Positions 25,680 to 35,038 of a stretch of DNA of 64,000 nucleotides are shown piece after piece; position 1 is the first letter of the stretch, and each line of letters opens with the position of its first letter. A program made the translations under genes and the position numbers. The notes beneath the pieces are model-generated. The model worked only from the letters and a program-made list of their open reading frames with translations, searched no databases and was not told the origin of the DNA. This DNA is from a bacterium SCSIO 12844 (lineage in GTDB: Bacteria > Pseudomonadota > Gammaproteobacteria > Francisellales > Francisellaceae), in NCBI GenBank assembly GCA_024397935.1, contig CP073743.1, positions 1,116,001 through 1,180,000 on the forward strand, given 5' to 3'.

Positions 25680-27128
25680 ATGAATTCACAAATCTCTAAA
25701 AAGGTGAAAACGCGTTTTGCGCCATCACCAACAGGTTATTTACATATTGGTGGTGCGCGCACAGCACTATTTTCTTGGCTTTATGCAAAACATCATCAGG
25801 GTGAGTTTTTATTAAGAATTGAAGATACAGATCTTGAACGCTCAACGAAAGAAGCAGTTGATGCTATTTTAGAGGGAATGAGCTGGTTAGGTTTAAAATC
25901 AGATGAAGCAATTATATACCAAACTAAACGCTTTGATCGTTATAAAGCATTAATCCAAAAACTACTTGATGAAGGTAAAGCTTATCGTTGTTATTGTTCA
26001 AAAGAGCGCTTAGATCAACTGCGTGAAACTCAGATGGCAAATAAAGAAAAACCACGCTATGATGGTAAATGTTGTCACTTATTAGATAAAGATCAAGATT
26101 TATCAAAACCACATGTCATTCGTTTTAAAAACCCACAAGATGGCGTTGTCAGTTGGGATGATGCCGTTAAAGGGATAATTAGTATTGCTAACAAAGAATT
26201 AGATGATTTAATTATTGCACGTACAGATGGCTCACCAACGTATAACTTTTGTGTGGTAGTTGATGATATAGATATGGGCATTACGCATGTGACAAGAGGT
26301 GATGATCATATTAATAATACCCCCAGACAAATTAATTTATATCATGCGTTAAATGCGGATGTACCAGTCTTTGCCCATATTCCAATGATCTTAGGTGAAG
26401 ATGGCAAAAAACTTTCTAAACGTCATGGTGCAGTGAGTGTAATGCAGTATCATGATATGGGCTATCTAGCACAAGCAGTTCGAAATTATCTTGTACGCTT
26501 AGGTTGGTCGCATGGTGATCAGGAGATATTTTCAGATAAGGAAATGATTGAGTATTTTGATTTAAATGAAGTAAATCAATCTGCTTCAGCGTTTAATTTT
26601 GAAAAATTAAACTGGATTAATCAACATTATATGAAAACATTACCAGCATCTGAAGTGGCTAAAGAATTATTATGGCATTTTAATGATCAGGGAATTAATT
26701 CTGAAAATGGACCTGATTTAGAAAAATTAATTCCTGTTATGGTTGAAAAAGTTAAAACATTAAAAGAAATGACACAGGCTAGTCGTTACTTTTATGAAGA
26801 CTTTAATGAATATGATCAAGGTGCATTTAAAAAGCATTTACGCCCAGTAGCACAAGCACCTTTAGGTGAGTTATTAGAGGCATTTAAACAGTTAGATGAT
26901 CATTTATGGCAGGATGAGTCACAGTTACATCAAATCGTTGTTCAAACAGCTGAAAAACTACAACTTGGTATGGGCAAAGTTGGCATGCCATTAAGGGTAG
27001 CAATTACAGGTTCTGGTGCATCACCTGATATTGGTATCACTCTGAAATTCTTAGGAAAACAACGTGTAATTGAACGAATATCAAACGCATTAGAAAAAAT
27101 TCACCAAAGAGCACAACAAAACGCTTGA
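25680..27128 (+). CDS. gltX: Glutamyl-tRNA synthetase
   Basis: A 482-residue class I aminoacyl-tRNA synthetase. The HIGH-type motif is [12 protein letters not shown] (residues 17-28) and the KMSKS-type motif GKKLSKRHG (about 242-250), followed by the alpha-helical anticodon-binding domain. It charges tRNA-Glu with glutamate in the cytoplasm. The -35 hexamer of the downstream tRNA promoter overlaps its stop codon, and two tRNA-Glu genes, its substrate, follow. The IS4 element ends 187 bp upstream of the start. Confidence 0.97.
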   Translation: MNSQISKKVKTRFAPSPTGYLHIGGARTALFSWLYAKHHQGEFLLRIEDTDLERSTKEAVDAILEGMSWLGLKSDEAIIYQTKRFDRYKALIQKLLDEGKAYRCYCSKERLDQLRETQMANKEKPRYDGKCCHLLDKDQDLSKPHVIRFKNPQDGVVSWDDAVKGIISIANKELDDLIIARTDGSPTYNFCVVVDDIDMGITHVTRGDDHINNTPRQINLYHALNADVPVFAHIPMILGEDGKKLSKRHGAVSVMQYHDMGYLAQAVRNYLVRLGWSHGDQEIFSDKEMIEYFDLNEVNQSASAFNFEKLNWINQHYMKTLPASEVAKELLWHFNDQGINSENGPDLEKLIPVMVEKVKTLKEMTQASRYFYEDFNEYDQGAFKKHLRPVAQAPLGELLEAFKQLDDHLWQDESQLHQIVVQTAEKLQLGMGKVGMPLRVAITGSGASPDIGITLKFLGKQRVIERISNALEKIHQRAQQNA

Positions 27129-27153
27129 CCTTCAATGAGCAAGACCCTATAAT
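27125..27153 (+). promoter_or_regulatory. Promoter of the tRNA-Ala/tRNA-Glu operon
   Basis: TTGACC (27125-27130) and a perfect TATAAT (27148-27153) with the optimal 17-bp spacing, followed by the GC-rich discriminator GCGCTCG typical of stable-RNA promoters under stringent control. The -35 overlaps the gltX stop codon. Confidence 0.85.
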
Positions 27154-27167
27154 GCGCTCGTGCCTTC

Positions 27168-27243
<76 letters not shown>

Positions 27244-27283
27244 AAAAAGCTATGAGTTGAGAAGGCAAAGACACAAGTTTTGT

Positions 27284-27359
27284 GTCCCCATCGTCTAGAG
27301 GCCTAGGACACCGCCCTTTCACGGCGGTAACAGGGGTTCGAATCCCCTTGGGGACGCCA
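27284..27359 (+). tRNA. tRNA-Glu (TTC anticodon), copy 1
   Basis: A 76-nt cloverleaf with CCA encoded. The acceptor stem is GTCCCCA/TGGGGAC, and the anticodon stem CCGCC/GGCGG with loop CTTTCAC gives anticodon TTC. Confidence 0.97.
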
Positions 27360-27389
27360 CATTTGTTGACATTTTAGTAAGTTCTTTAG

Positions 27390-27465
27390 GTCCCCATCGT
27401 CTAGAGGCCTAGGACACCGCCCTTTCACGGCGGTAACAGGGGTTCGAATCCCCTTGGGGACGCCA
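27390..27465 (+). tRNA. tRNA-Glu (TTC anticodon), copy 2
   Basis: Base-for-base identical to the copy at 27284-27359 and separated from it by a 30-bp spacer, indicating a tandem duplication. A T-rich stretch follows and leads into the convergent LysR gene. Confidence 0.97.
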
Positions 27466-27470
27466 TATTT

Positions 27471-28343
27471 TTAATTAATACAGTCAATAATTGCCTTAAA
27501 ATATTCAGGCATATTAGGTCTTAAATACCAGCAAAGCGCAATAGCTTGCTGATAGGTTTTACCTTTATTTAAAAGGCATAAATTTTCTTTAAATTCTTCT
27601 TTGTTAATTTGCTTAAACGTATCATCAGTTAAAACGCTGTAGCCAAGACCTGATTTTACAAGGCTAATAAGGCTTTCAATATTATTGATAAAGTAGCGTT
27701 CTTTTTGGCATAAATTAAAGAGGTTATATTCTTTTAAATAGCTAAATGTTGCTTGATCAGTCTCATCAAAGTCAATGATAGTGCTCGATTGTATGATTTG
27801 CTTTAGTGGCTTATTTGCTAATTTTTGTGATCCAATTAAATGATAGGCTTCAGGAGTTAAAGCTTTCATCTGCATCTCTCTTGTGACTTGTTCTTGATGA
27901 AGTATCGCTAAATCAACTTCACCTTTAGATAATAAACGATCTCGAATGCTTGAATCTTCTGCATTAAATGTAATGCGAAGGTTGGGATATTTTTTTAAAA
28001 CAGTTAACATACTAGGAATTATACGAGTATTCATAATACTACTTGGTGCGGTAATTTTAATGCGAATAATACTTTTTTCATCAGTACCATAGATCTGATC
28101 CATACAATCTTTCTCTAGCATCCTAGTTGCTTGGCAATAGCGTAATAATGCTTTGCCTTCTTCAGTTAATTGCATGCCTTTACGACTGCGAATAAATAAT
28201 GATATAGATAACTTTTCTTCTAATGTACGTATTCTTTGTGTAACGGCAGTTTGTGTTAAATGCAATGAATCTGCTGCTTGATGTACCGTATGGTATTTAG
28301 CAATTGCGATAAATGCTTCTAATGATGGGCTTAGTAAACTCAA
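27471..28343 (-). CDS. LysR-family transcriptional regulator, probably of the adjacent arginine importer
   Basis: A 290-residue regulator with an N-terminal winged helix-turn-helix (FIAIAKYHTVHQAADSLHLT, then QTAVTQRIRTLEEKL) and a C-terminal effector-binding domain. It is divergent from the ABC-importer operon with a 93-bp AT-rich gap, the usual layout for a LysR regulator and its target. Overall layout resembles ArgP-type regulators of basic amino-acid transport, but this is inference from position and general similarity. The effector is likely a basic amino acid. Confidence 0.85.
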   Translation of the reverse strand: MSLLSPSLEAFIAIAKYHTVHQAADSLHLTQTAVTQRIRTLEEKLSISLFIRSRKGMQLTEEGKALLRYCQATRMLEKDCMDQIYGTDEKSIIRIKITAPSSIMNTRIIPSMLTVLKKYPNLRITFNAEDSSIRDRLLSKGEVDLAILHQEQVTREMQMKALTPEAYHLIGSQKLANKPLKQIIQSSTIIDFDETDQATFSYLKEYNLFNLCQKERYFINNIESLISLVKSGLGYSVLTDDTFKQINKEEFKENLCLLNKGKTYQQAIALCWYLRPNMPEYFKAIIDCIN

Positions 28344-28436
28344 TTTTTTTGATCACTTATCAAGTTTAATTCATTTTATTTATATATCAATTTTCGTTAA
28401 TATGCAAATTCTAAATAATAAAACAGTGGGTTTATA

Positions 28437-29177
28437 ATGCTACAAGTAGAAAATATAACTAAATCCTATGGAAATATTGAAATTTTAAAAGGGGTTAGCT
28501 TATCGGTTGAAAAGGGTAAATCATTAGTTTTATTAGGACAAAGTGGTTCTGGTAAAAGTACATTACTAAAATGCCTTAATTATTTAGAAAAAGCTGATGC
28601 TGGCCAGCTGTTTGTAGCGGATCAATCGATTAACTTTGCTGATAAAAAGGCGATATCATCTAAAAAACTTTTATTATTACGTAGAAAAATTGCCATGGTG
28701 TTTCAGCAATTTAATTTATGGCCACACTTAAAGGTTATTGATAATTTAACACTTGCGCCACGCAAAGTATCCAATATGGATAAAAGTAAAGCTTATGATC
28801 AAGCAATGCTTTATTTAGAGCAATTGAATTTAGCTGATAAAGCTTATGTATATCCTGAAACTTTATCTGGTGGTCAAAAGCAACGTGTTTCAATCTTAAG
28901 AACCTTAATGATGAAGCCAGAGATTATTTTATTTGATGAGCCAACCTCAGCATTAGATCCTGAAATGGTTCATGAAGTATTGCAAATGATCTTAACATTA
29001 AAATCTCAAGGTATGACAATGATCATAGCAACCCATGAGATTAATTTTGCCAAGCAAGTTGCTGATGAAGTGATGTTTTTACACCAAGGGAATATTCATG
29101 AGGTAGGAACAAAGGACATCATTGACCATCCGAAAACAGAACGCTTTAAACAGTTTTTAAATATTATGCAACATTAA
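28437..29177 (+). CDS. artP: Arginine-type ABC importer, ATP-binding protein
   Basis: A 246-residue polar amino-acid ABC ATPase: Walker A LLGQSGSGKSTLLKCLN, Q-loop FQQFNLWPH, signature LSGGQKQRVSILRTL, Walker B IILFDEPTSALDPE. First gene of a four-gene operon whose binding protein closely resembles ArtJ/ArtI. Powers uptake of arginine or another cationic amino acid across the inner membrane. Confidence 0.88.
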   Translation: MLQVENITKSYGNIEILKGVSLSVEKGKSLVLLGQSGSGKSTLLKCLNYLEKADAGQLFVADQSINFADKKAISSKKLLLLRRKIAMVFQQFNLWPHLKVIDNLTLAPRKVSNMDKSKAYDQAMLYLEQLNLADKAYVYPETLSGGQKQRVSILRTLMMKPEIILFDEPTSALDPEMVHEVLQMILTLKSQGMTMIIATHEINFAKQVADEVMFLHQGNIHEVGTKDIIDHPKTERFKQFLNIMQH

Positions 29178-29211
29178 TTAAACAATAAAATATGATTTGG
29201 AGAATGACTCA

Positions 29212-29958
29212 ATGTTTAAAAAAATAATAATTTCAGCTAGTTTATTAATATTTTTGGTAATTAATGCTTATGCACAAGATCAAAAAACATTAATCTTTGC
29301 AACTGAGGCGACTTATCCACCTTTTGTATCAATCAGTCCTAATGGCCAAATAAAAGGCTTTGATGCAGAGATTGTTCAGGCTCTTTGCAAGCAAATGCAT
29401 AGACACTGTAAGTTAGTGAATGCACCTTGGGATAGTTTAATTCCAAGCTTACAAATAGGCCGTTTTGATGCATTATTTGGTGGTATGGGTATTACAAAAT
29501 CAAGAGAGCATGTTGTCGATTTTACCAAGCCATATTATGAAAACTCAGTTACTTTTGTTATCAAAAAAGGTAGTGACTTTTCATTGAGTAATATCAAAGG
29601 CAAAACCATTGGTGTACAAGTAGGGACAACATTTGCTAAATATTTAACAGTTAAATATGGTAATCAAATTACAATTAAAACTTACCAAAGTAATATGACA
29701 GCTTTAATTGATTTAAAAGCAGGACGTTTAAATGCGGTATTTTTAGACAAGCCAGTTGCAGCACTTTGGCTTAAAAAATCAGCTAATAAGAACTATACGG
29801 ATGAATACGCCATTACAAACCCAACCTATTTTGGCCTAGGTAATGGAATTGCAATTAATAAAAATAACCCACAGCTTGTGAATGACTTAAATAAAGCATT
29901 AGTCGAAATAAAAGCCAATGGCATTTATACAAAAATAGTTAATCAATGGTTTGGGTAA
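29212..29958 (+). CDS. artJ: Periplasmic arginine-type binding protein
   Basis: A 248-residue family 3 solute-binding protein. The signal peptide is FKKIIISASLLIFLVINAYA; the mature part has FATEATYPPFVSI, IKGFDAEIVQALC, WDSLIPSLQIGRFDAL and MGITKSREHVVDFTKPYY, in the order and spacing of ArtJ/ArtI. Start is ATG 29212 with GGAG nine bases upstream; a TTG at 29197 was rejected because it lies in front of that site. Arginine is the most likely ligand; lysine/ornithine/histidine remain possible. Confidence 0.88.
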   Translation: MFKKIIISASLLIFLVINAYAQDQKTLIFATEATYPPFVSISPNGQIKGFDAEIVQALCKQMHRHCKLVNAPWDSLIPSLQIGRFDALFGGMGITKSREHVVDFTKPYYENSVTFVIKKGSDFSLSNIKGKTIGVQVGTTFAKYLTVKYGNQITIKTYQSNMTALIDLKAGRLNAVFLDKPVAALWLKKSANKNYTDEYAITNPTYFGLGNGIAINKNNPQLVNDLNKALVEIKANGIYTKIVNQWFG

Positions 29959-29964
29959 GTTTAG

Positions 29965-30624
29965 ATGTTGAGTGGTTTTTATCTTGAGATTATTCTAGCA
30001 ATTAAAGTAACGCTAGCTGTTGCGATTGGTGCAAGTGTATTTGGTGTTATCCTTGGGCTTTTAAATGCAGTAATTGAATCTCAACCTAAATTTGGCTTTG
30101 TTATTAAATTATTTAATATGCTAATTAGGGGCTTGCCTGAAATACTAGTTTTATTTGCTATTTATTTCGGCCTTACAGCATTGATATCACAAATAACAGG
30201 TAGTTATTTTGAAATTAATGCATTAACAGCAGGGATTATTGCATTAGGAATTATTTTTCAAGCTTATGCAGCAGAAGTATTTATTGCAGCATTTAATGCT
30301 ATTGATCAAGGTGAAATACAAGCAGCTCAAGCACTAGGCATGACAAAATTTGATTGTTTTAGATATATTATCTTACCACAGGTTTGGTCACATGCATTGC
30401 CTGGCTTATTTAATCTATGGTTAGTGATATTAAAAGACAGCTCAATTGTCTCATTAATTGGTTTAAATGATATGACAAATAATGCACAAATTGCAGCTAA
30501 TCAATCGTTTGAACCTTTTACCTATTATAGTTTTGTTGGTTTACTTTACTTAGGGCTAACTGCGGTTTCACAATTGATTTATAAAGGCCTTAATCATTGG
30601 TTATCAGGGAGGCGCTATGCTTAG
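29965..30624 (+). CDS. artQ: Arginine-type ABC importer permease 1
   Basis: A 219-residue His/Glu/Gln/Arg-opine family permease with about five membrane helices and the EAA loop AFNAIDQGEIQAAQALGMTK, which docks on the ATPase. It begins 6 bp after the binding-protein gene and overlaps the second permease gene by 8 bp. Works as a heterodimer with it. Confidence 0.88.
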   Translation: MLSGFYLEIILAIKVTLAVAIGASVFGVILGLLNAVIESQPKFGFVIKLFNMLIRGLPEILVLFAIYFGLTALISQITGSYFEINALTAGIIALGIIFQAYAAEVFIAAFNAIDQGEIQAAQALGMTKFDCFRYIILPQVWSHALPGLFNLWLVILKDSSIVSLIGLNDMTNNAQIAANQSFEPFTYYSFVGLLYLGLTAVSQLIYKGLNHWLSGRRYA

Positions 30625-31288
30625 TTTATTAAGTGAATTTAGTCCTAATTGGCTTAGTGGTATTTTAACGACTTTAAGCTTAACGTTTGCGGCTGTCATC
30701 ATCGGTGCTTTTTTAGCGATCATTTTAACAGCCATAAAAACATCTAAACTGCCAATTATCACTCAGTTAGTAGATTTATATTTATTTATCATTCGTGGTA
30801 CGCCATTTTTAGTGCAGTTATTTATTATCTATTATGGTCCATTACAGTTTCCAATAATTACGGATTCACCATTTGCCGATATTTTTAAATCTGCATTTGT
30901 CTGCGCATTAATTGCTTTGGCAATTAATACTTCAAGTTATACAACGGCTTTATTTATTGGTGCGATTAATAACTTACCCAAAGGTGAGATTCAAGCAGCT
31001 GAAGCTTTAGGTTTAAAAGATATCAATATCTTTTTTAGTATTTTATTGCCACGTATGTTTTATCGGATATTACCAGCTTATTCAAATGAAGTATTAATGG
31101 TTTTAAAATGTAGTGCTTTAGTCTCTAGTATTTCAGTTTTGGACCTTATGGGCGTTACGCGTCAAGTGATGAGCTTTTCATATGAAATTATCCCATCACT
31201 TATCATTGCAGGTGTTATTTATATGTTAATTGCATTGCTAATTAATATTGTATTTAAATATTGGGTAAGTAAAAGAGTTTATAATTAG
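30617..31288 (+). CDS. artM: Arginine-type ABC importer permease 2
   Basis: A 223-residue permease of the same family with the stretch LYLFIIRGTPFLVQLFIIYY and the EAA loop INNLPKGEIQAAEALGLKD. Last gene of the operon, partner of the preceding permease. It converges on a small unknown gene with a 12-bp gap. Confidence 0.88.
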   Translation: MLSLLSEFSPNWLSGILTTLSLTFAAVIIGAFLAIILTAIKTSKLPIITQLVDLYLFIIRGTPFLVQLFIIYYGPLQFPIITDSPFADIFKSAFVCALIALAINTSSYTTALFIGAINNLPKGEIQAAEALGLKDINIFFSILLPRMFYRILPAYSNEVLMVLKCSALVSSISVLDLMGVTRQVMSFSYEIIPSLIIAGVIYMLIALLINIVFKYWVSKRVYN

Positions 31289-31300
31289 ATTTCAGTACCA

Positions 31301-31618
31301 CTAGCAAAATAATTTTAAATCATTAAGTACTGTCATCGGTGGTTTTGGGCTTTTGTTGTTATTTTTACTGGGCTGTCCAAATAAATCAGGTGTTTTGCTG
31401 GCAACAAAGTCTGATTTTGATCTAAATTCAGTTAGTAAACTGTTTAGAACAACATAAAATTGTTGTATATGTGCTTTCTTAGCATGATTACGTTCAATAG
31501 CAATTTTTACTTTTGCTGCTGCTCTTTTTTCAGCATCTGATCCTTTATAGTTTGTAATGGCAAATACAAGTTCTACTAATGCTTCTTGAAGTGTAATGTC
31601 CTGTTCTGGAAGATCCAT
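31301..31618 (-). CDS. Hypothetical protein, 105 residues
   Basis: No family recognised. A helical, charged N-terminal part (residues 5-70, with heptad-like leucines and an AEKRAAAKVKIAIERN stretch) is followed by a Pro/Asn/Lys-rich tail ending in Cys. There is no signal peptide or membrane segment. AAGGAAAAAAG in front of the ATG is a ribosome binding site. The 301-bp space 31619-31919 upstream holds its presumed promoter and a terminator for the next minus-strand gene, and no other gene that I can see. Confidence 0.55.
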   Translation of the reverse strand: MDLPEQDITLQEALVELVFAITNYKGSDAEKRAAAKVKIAIERNHAKKAHIQQFYVVLNSLLTEFRSKSDFVASKTPDLFGQPSKNNNKSPKPPMTVLNDLKLFC

Positions 31619-31876
31619 CTTTTTTCCTTTATTAGATTTATTGTTCTCAAAATTTTCAAGAGGCTATTTTAATTAAATTTATTATAAATTGATATAGCTA
31701 ATATATTTCAAATAAAACATGTATAAAATTTTTATAAAACAGTAGGTTGTTTTTAAATTGTTTGATTTTTGTTTAAAAGTATAACGAGTGAATTTTATTC
31801 GTTTGTGAATAGCTTGAAAATAAGCAGAAATATTATAAATTAAAAAAAATATTAGAGTTAATTTTAAAGTTTAAAG

Positions 31877-31907
31877 AACCATTGCAATATGACTAATTGC
31901 AATGGTT
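31877..31907 (-). terminator. Hairpin terminator after the frameshifted secreted-protein gene
   Basis: A perfect 12-bp stem AACCATTGCAAT/ATTGCAATGGTT with a 7-base loop, 13 bp beyond the stop codon of the gene at 31920-33061. On the minus strand it is followed by a T-rich tail (CTTTAAACTTTAAAATT). Confidence 0.8.
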
Positions 31908-31919
31908 GTGGGTTTAAAT

Positions 31920-33061
31920 TTAGATATTAGCTTTAGTATAGTAATTCATTGAGTTAATTACTTGTTCGTCATGATTTCTATGATATGTCATAAAATCAGC
32001 TAGTTTATCCTTATCTATAGATCTATCATTTAATAGTTCATTAGCTATTTGTTTCATGCATGCTTTTTGACCATCAGGATAATATTTACATGTAGCCATT
32101 AATGAAAAAATTGTATTATAAACTCCTATTATCATTGAAGCTTCATAAGCTTTTTTACAGGTTTCTGAGTGATTATCACACCATTTTGCTACTTTGTATT
32201 TTGCAGAGTTATCATTTACTGAGTTGGCAGCTTGACTATCACCATGATGATGTTTTCGCCATTCCATTAATCCGTGCATAATAAATACTGGGCCAATGCG
32301 CATTATTATGTCATCAGCTTTTTTGCATGTTGCTTTATTAGAATCACACCATTTACGCAATTGCATAAAATCATGCTTACCAAAGTCTGGTGAAATTTCT
32401 GTCAAAGTTTTATTAGACTTATCGTTAAGAAAACCTTTACACCATGGCTTATTATCACCAGCTGGGGTTCCACAGACACTAAAAATAGTAGCTTGAAGCA
32501 TTTGTTTGAATGCTAAAGGCGCTTCAGCGTAAGCTTCTTTAACAGCCTTTTTACATTTGATATCATCACTATGACAGGTAGCTTGAAGCATTTGTGTAAA
32601 TGCTGGTAGAGAAATATCTAGTGTTGGAGATTTAACACTAAAATCATTATTTGCCTTTAGTTTCTGGCCATCAACAGTTGTTGTGATTGTATATTTAATA
32701 TCTCTACCCACAAGAGATTGAGCATTCTTTTTCGGTGTAATTGAGATTTTACATTCTTTGCCAACAGATAAATTACCACAATGGTCATACTTAACATCAA
32801 AACGTTTACTATTTTCTTTATCATCGAAGTGTAATTGAATATTATTAGCGCTTGCTTGATTATCTGTAATTGTGCCGATAGCGATGTTTTTAAGTTGTGC
32901 ATCTAGACATCAATCGAATATGCTGAATCAATAGTTGCTACATCATCATAAGTACTAACAGCTAGGTCATAATCATAGTTTGGGTTAGCATTCGCATTAC
33001 TATAGCCAATCATTGATAATGATAAAGCTGCAAATACAAGTTTGCTTATCTTGTGCTTCAT
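31920..33061 (-). pseudogene. Secreted Cys-repeat protein gene broken by a -1 frameshift
   Basis: Starting at ATG 33061 (AGAGGAAC ribosome binding site), 52 codons encode a signal peptide (HKISKLVFAALSLSMIGYSNA) and the stretch DSAYSIDV before a TAG at 32903-32905. Shifting back one base at about 32906 opens a second frame to 31920 (328 residues) beginning LDAQLKNIAIGTITDNQ. The join reproduces the order seen in the lipoprotein at 58368 (IIDV, then L..., then NIQL), so one ancestral gene is broken by a net one-base loss. The second part has a Cys-pair Ig-like domain, then three or four helical repeats with paired Cys (CKKA motif after KWCD). An unbroken protein would have about 380 residues. 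Function unknown; probably surface or periplasmic. A sequencing error or programmed slippage is an alternative. Confidence 0.75.
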
Positions 33062-33319
33062 TGTTGTTCCTCTTGTGTTGTTGCTTTAATTCATATTGCT
33101 ATGAAAACTTAATTTGAAGAGGGTGTTATTGATATTGAAAAACAATTAGTTAATCCAACTAATTTAAAATTACACATAACAACCACGCCTCTAATTTTAT
33201 TTAATTTTTATAATATTTTTTATTAAATTTATTAAAAATACATTTTTTATTTCGGCGATGGTAGCAAATGGAAATGATCAAGTCAATAAAAATGATTAAA
33301 TGATGATCAAAAATTGAAT

Positions 33320-34108
33320 TTAATGAAGGCTTAAAGTAAAGTTTTTAATTGCTTGCCAATATTGTGCTTGACCAACGCTAGCTAAGTTATTATGGCCAGC
33401 TTCTTTAATCGCTAGAAATGTTTTAGGCTTATTTGCAGCTTCATAAAGTGCCTTACCTTGCCAAAAGGGCACCACTGTATCTTTGTGACCATGAATGATT
33501 AAAATCGGTGCATCAATTTTCTTAACTTTATTGATGTTATTGTACTTATCAAATAGTAATAACGGTATTTGTGTTAAAACGCGATAAGTACTTAGAAAAG
33601 GGGATGCTAGTATAACACCTGCAACAGATTTTTCTGTTGCAAGCTCTGTTGTAACACCTGCACCAAGTGAATGCCCCATAAGAATGATTTGTTTTGGAGA
33701 AACTTTTTCATCAGCTACTAAATAGTGATAAATAGTTTCAATATCTTGATAGGTATTTTTTTCAGATGCACTGCCTGTGCTTTGGCCATAGCCTTCATAA
33801 TCATAAGAGATAACTGAAAACCCATGTTGATAAAGTGCTTTTAGAAAACTCATTTCTATGCCTAAATCTGCAGCATTACCATGGCTATAAATAATTGTAT
33901 ACTTAGCATTTTTATTTTTAAGATATATAGCAGCAATTGAGTTATCATTTGCTACTTTAAGGTGAAATAATTCTGGTAATGTTTTATAAGTTGGCGGTTT
34001 TGGTGGTAGAAATATCATACTTGGACTAATTAAGCTTGCCAGTAGACTCATTAATATCCATGCAAGAAGCAGAAATACGATTATTTTGAACACTTTAGTT
34101 TTTTTCAT
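33320..34108 (-). CDS. Membrane-anchored alpha/beta hydrolase
   Basis: A 262-residue protein with an N-terminal membrane anchor (VFKIIVFLLLAWILMSLLASL) and an alpha/beta hydrolase domain of the BEM46/ABHD13-17 type: YSHGNAADLG oxyanion region, nucleophile Ser in GHSLGAG, Asp in HGHKDTVVP, and His in EAGHNN. Probably a serine esterase or thioesterase facing the periplasm. The substrate cannot be told. Monocistronic. Confidence 0.85.
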   Translation of the reverse strand: MKKTKVFKIIVFLLLAWILMSLLASLISPSMIFLPPKPPTYKTLPELFHLKVANDNSIAAIYLKNKNAKYTIIYSHGNAADLGIEMSFLKALYQHGFSVISYDYEGYGQSTGSASEKNTYQDIETIYHYLVADEKVSPKQIILMGHSLGAGVTTELATEKSVAGVILASPFLSTYRVLTQIPLLLFDKYNNINKVKKIDAPILIIHGHKDTVVPFWQGKALYEAANKPKTFLAIKEAGHNNLASVGQAQYWQAIKNFTLSLH

Positions 34109-34316
34109 AAGATGAATTATTTTCCAAAGCTTATTTGATCTAATGTTTAAGGCTAACTGATTTTTTATTAAATAGTAGAATAATTAATTCATTTTATAAA
34201 ATATAAGCTTTATAGTGTAGCTGCTAAAAAATGCTGGTGATAATTATTTACTGAAGTTAGAGTAAAGTGTAATGTTAATTTTAATTAATTATTATCTAAA
34301 TAGGAGTCTGAAGATT

Positions 34317-35030
34317 ATGAAACTAAAAAAAGCAATGGCATCTTTATGTGTTTTAGCACCACTAGCGGTTTTACCAGCAACATCTCTAGCATGTGGGGGT
34401 AATAATGCTAAAGCGATGATGGATACAATTAATTATCAAGTCTCATCAGAAAGTAATGTTGAGACAACTAAAGCTGAAGTATTTGTTAGTTTAAATGCAT
34501 CGATTGGATCAGGTGATTTAGCCAGTATTCAAGGGCAGGCTAAAAATGATTTAAATGGGTTAATTAAAGGTAGCAACTGGGTTATCCAAGATTATCGCCA
34601 AAGTAAAACAGCCAGTGGCTTAATCAATGTTACAATGATGTTAAAAGATCGCCTAACTTCTCAGCAATTAGCGGAATTAACTGATAAATTAGACTCAGTT
34701 GATGGTAAAGGTAAGCAGTATAAGCTTGATCATATTAACTATCAACCATCACTAGCACAGATGGAACAAGCTAAAAATACTTTAAGATTAAAAATAATTG
34801 CTGATGTTTCCAAGCAATTGAAGGAGTTAAATAAACAAACTGGACAAAAATATCGAGTGCATGAAATTAATTTTACTGCACCATACTCAGCGCCTCAACC
34901 GCGTGCAAATATGATGATGGCTTATGCTGATACTGCGAGAGAAAAAGTAGCACAACCCATGCAAGTTGCAACTAAGCTTGTTTTAACTGCCAATGTAGAG
35001 TTTGCTAAGAATAATAAACAGGGTAGTTAA
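34317..35030 (+). CDS. Secreted protein, SIMPL-like
   Basis: A 237-residue exported protein with a signal peptide (KLKKAMASLCVLAPLAVLPATSLA) and a mature part that starts with Cys-Gly-Gly. The core, starting NYQVSSESNVETTKAEVFVS, has strand-helix spacing like the SIMPL (DUF541) protein encoded next to it, but similarity is weak. Start ATG 34317 has AGGAG at 34302-34306; an earlier ATG (34272) was rejected because it lacks one and would place residues before the signal peptide. It is 8 bp before the SIMPL gene. Function unknown. Confidence 0.6.
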   Translation: MKLKKAMASLCVLAPLAVLPATSLACGGNNAKAMMDTINYQVSSESNVETTKAEVFVSLNASIGSGDLASIQGQAKNDLNGLIKGSNWVIQDYRQSKTASGLINVTMMLKDRLTSQQLAELTDKLDSVDGKGKQYKLDHINYQPSLAQMEQAKNTLRLKIIADVSKQLKELNKQTGQKYRVHEINFTAPYSAPQPRANMMMAYADTAREKVAQPMQVATKLVLTANVEFAKNNKQGS

Positions 35031-35038
35031 GTTATTTT

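Noticed and set aside
32657-32902. 81-residue open frame inside the frameshifted gene
   Set aside because: It begins right after the premature TAG and continues the first frame; the biologically coherent reading joins the signal peptide to the other frame, so this is not a separate gene.
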